A DNA stretch of 64,000 nt. It comes from Natronoarchaeum mannanilyticum. Its GTDB lineage: Archaea > Halobacteriota > Halobacteria > Halobacteriales > Natronoarchaeaceae. Below are positions 62,941 to 64,000 of this stretch, piece by piece; position 1 is the first letter of the stretch, and each line of letters starts with the position of its first letter. The stretch covers positions 1-64,000 of the forward strand of contig NZ_BAAADV010000002.1 of assembly GCF_039522665.1 (NCBI RefSeq). The letters are read 5' to 3'. Position numbers and translations under genes: made by a program. The notes under the pieces were generated by a model. The model was given only the letters and a program-made list of their open reading frames with translations, searched no databases and had not been told where the DNA came from.

Positions 62941-63152
62941 GAAGGGGTCTCTCTTAGTGCACTTATTAGCCGTTATCAATATGACCGATGTTATTCAGAG
63001 ATCCTCAGAGCTTTGATTTTTGCCTGATCTGAGAAGCTCAGTATCGATCAAGCGGCTCCATTCTAACCCGCTGTCTCAAAAGAGGATCCAGACACAGTGA
63101 CCCCGCACAAGAAGATTCAATACTGGGACCACAGCCAGAGACTGGAGAAGTA

Positions 63153-63161
63153 ATATGTTTG
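63153..63161 (+). promoter_or_regulatory. TATA box for the dual nuclease gene
   Basis: TAATATGTT about 20-28 bases before ATG 63181, predicting a leaderless transcript. Confidence 0.5.
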
Positions 63162-63180
63162 TTCACCAGAATGGTTTGAT

Positions 63181-64000
63181 ATGCCAGGAACTCCCACCGA
63201 GAGAACTCTCAAACGATTGGAGAATGGAAGTCGACTTGAACGACTTGCAGAAGATTTACTCTATCGAGAAGGATACCATGTTGATCCTACTGGTACAAGA
63301 GGCACTGACGGTGGACGGGACTCAATTTTAACAAGGGACGATGATACTGGTATTCTCCATTGTAGTATCTCTCAAAGCTGGGAACAGAAAGTGAAGAATG
63401 ATGCAGAGAGTGCCGCAGATCGCCCCGAATCGTTCGAGTTTTTCATCTTTGGAACTACTCAAAATCCCGCAGCAACCAAGCGTGACCGAGTAGAAGAAGA
63501 GCTTCGAGAAGAGTACGGTTGGAAGGCGACAATCCTTGACTTTGAGCGGCTTAGAAACCGATTAGTAGGAAACCCCCGAAATCACGACTTAGCCAAAGAA
63601 CATCTCGACACTGACCCTGGGCGTGCTCACGTTGACATCTCCGAATCAGTTCTCCAAGACCTGAGGGAGCAGTATGAAGCGATACAGGATGCCGAGGAGA
63701 GGGAAGCAAACAGATTAGTTGAATCCCTGGTCGCAGATATATTTGAAAAGACCATACCAGATGTTAATGTCAGGAAGAGCCAGTTTTTTGGCTCAACTGG
63801 CGTTTACGAGTTCATCTTAACGAATAACTCCTCTAGGTACCCTTGGCGGGGGATGGGAGAATTCGTGTTCGCCGATTGCAAATGGCGTCACCAGTCAGTT
63901 GGCGTTGATAGTTTGCGCTCAATGATTCGAAAAGCAGAATCAATTCACCCAGAATGCTCCGGGTGTGTGATCTTCTCCAAAGAGGGGGTCACTGACCGGG
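63181..64000 (+). CDS. partial protein with two restriction-endonuclease-like domains
   Basis: At least 273 residues; the frame is open to the end of the window. First domain (about 17-110): LERLAEDLLYREGYHVDPTG and GTDGGRDS (Asp43/Asp47), followed by ILHCSISQSWEQKV, the variant of Mrr-like nucleases in which the E-x-K is replaced by Ser, known from N-terminal domains of STAND-type defence proteins. Second domain (about 200-270): VRKSQFFGSTGVYEFILT, then FADCKWRHQ, an Asp-x-Lys site. Linker is a charged helix (about 150-195). AT-rich codon use. Truncated only by the window edge. Confidence 0.72.
   Translation, partial: MPGTPTERTLKRLENGSRLERLAEDLLYREGYHVDPTGTRGTDGGRDSILTRDDDTGILHCSISQSWEQKVKNDAESAADRPESFEFFIFGTTQNPAATKRDRVEEELREEYGWKATILDFERLRNRLVGNPRNHDLAKEHLDTDPGRAHVDISESVLQDLREQYEAIQDAEEREANRLVESLVADIFEKTIPDVNVRKSQFFGSTGVYEFILTNNSSRYPWRGMGEFVFADCKWRHQSVGVDSLRSMIRKAESIHPECSGCVIFSKEGVTDR

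Overview
The window looks like a haloarchaeal (class Halobacteria) chromosome. Most of it is very GC-rich, with strongly G/C third codon positions and acidic proteins. It carries archaeal-type information-processing genes (split RNA polymerase subunits A'/A'' and B'/B'', EF-1alpha, EF-2, an eIF1/SUI1 homologue), Tat-type signal peptides with lipoboxes, a halocyanin-like copper domain, archaeal type IV pilins and tRNA genes without an encoded CCA.

Layout. (1) 0.1-7 kb: an NRAMP-like transporter and a TauE/SafE permease, an acidic membrane-anchored protein, a Vms1-type release-factor-like protein, small zinc-ribbon genes, two tandem pilin genes and tRNA-Ala(CGC), whose 3' end is repeated beside it. 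(2) 7-28 kb: a rhomboid protease and the dispersed core translation/transcription cluster on the minus strand: rpoH-rpoB2-rpoB1-rpoA1-rpoA2-nusA, rps12-rps7, fusA, tuf-rpsJ. Inserted among these are a secreted beta-propeller/copper fusion, a DUF5781-like HExxH protein, an IMPDH-family enzyme and an ACT-homoserine dehydrogenase pair. (3) 28-45 kb: two identical tRNA-Asp(GTC) genes in a direct repeat of about 163 bp that flanks a VOC protein and an F420/FMN-type oxidoreductase, then housekeeping genes: SUI1, gpmI, a PQQ-type lipoprotein, an ArsC-like phosphatase, NurA and HerA with an intrinsically disordered R/G/Q-rich protein between them, UspA, a TrpD2-like protein and a fused siroheme decarboxylase AhbA-AhbB. 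(4) 45-59 kb: a cluster of iron-uptake and cell-surface glycan genes. Five palindromes of the form TTTAGGNNNNCCTAAA lie at or in the promoters of a gluconate-dehydrogenase-subunit-3/GMC oxidoreductase pair, a GT2 glycosyltransferase, a ferric-iron binding lipoprotein (followed at 7 bp by a GT39-type glycosyltransferase), a GT75-like protein and a YbhN-like flippase-family protein. This suggests a DtxR-family iron regulon that joins iron import to glycoconjugate synthesis. (5) 59.2-64 kb: a visibly AT-richer segment with different codon use that resembles a defence island. It holds a split Mrr-like nuclease with a membrane anchor, an alpha-toroid plus PLD-like protein, an AlbA_2/Schlafen-type protein, an orphan gene and a double restriction-endonuclease-fold protein cut by the window edge.

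The two best candidates for undescribed biology are the iron-box/glycan regulon (about 47.6-58.2 kb) and the AT-rich nuclease island (59.2-64 kb). Functions were assigned by reading motifs only. No database search was run, and assignments to numbered DUF families are from memory.
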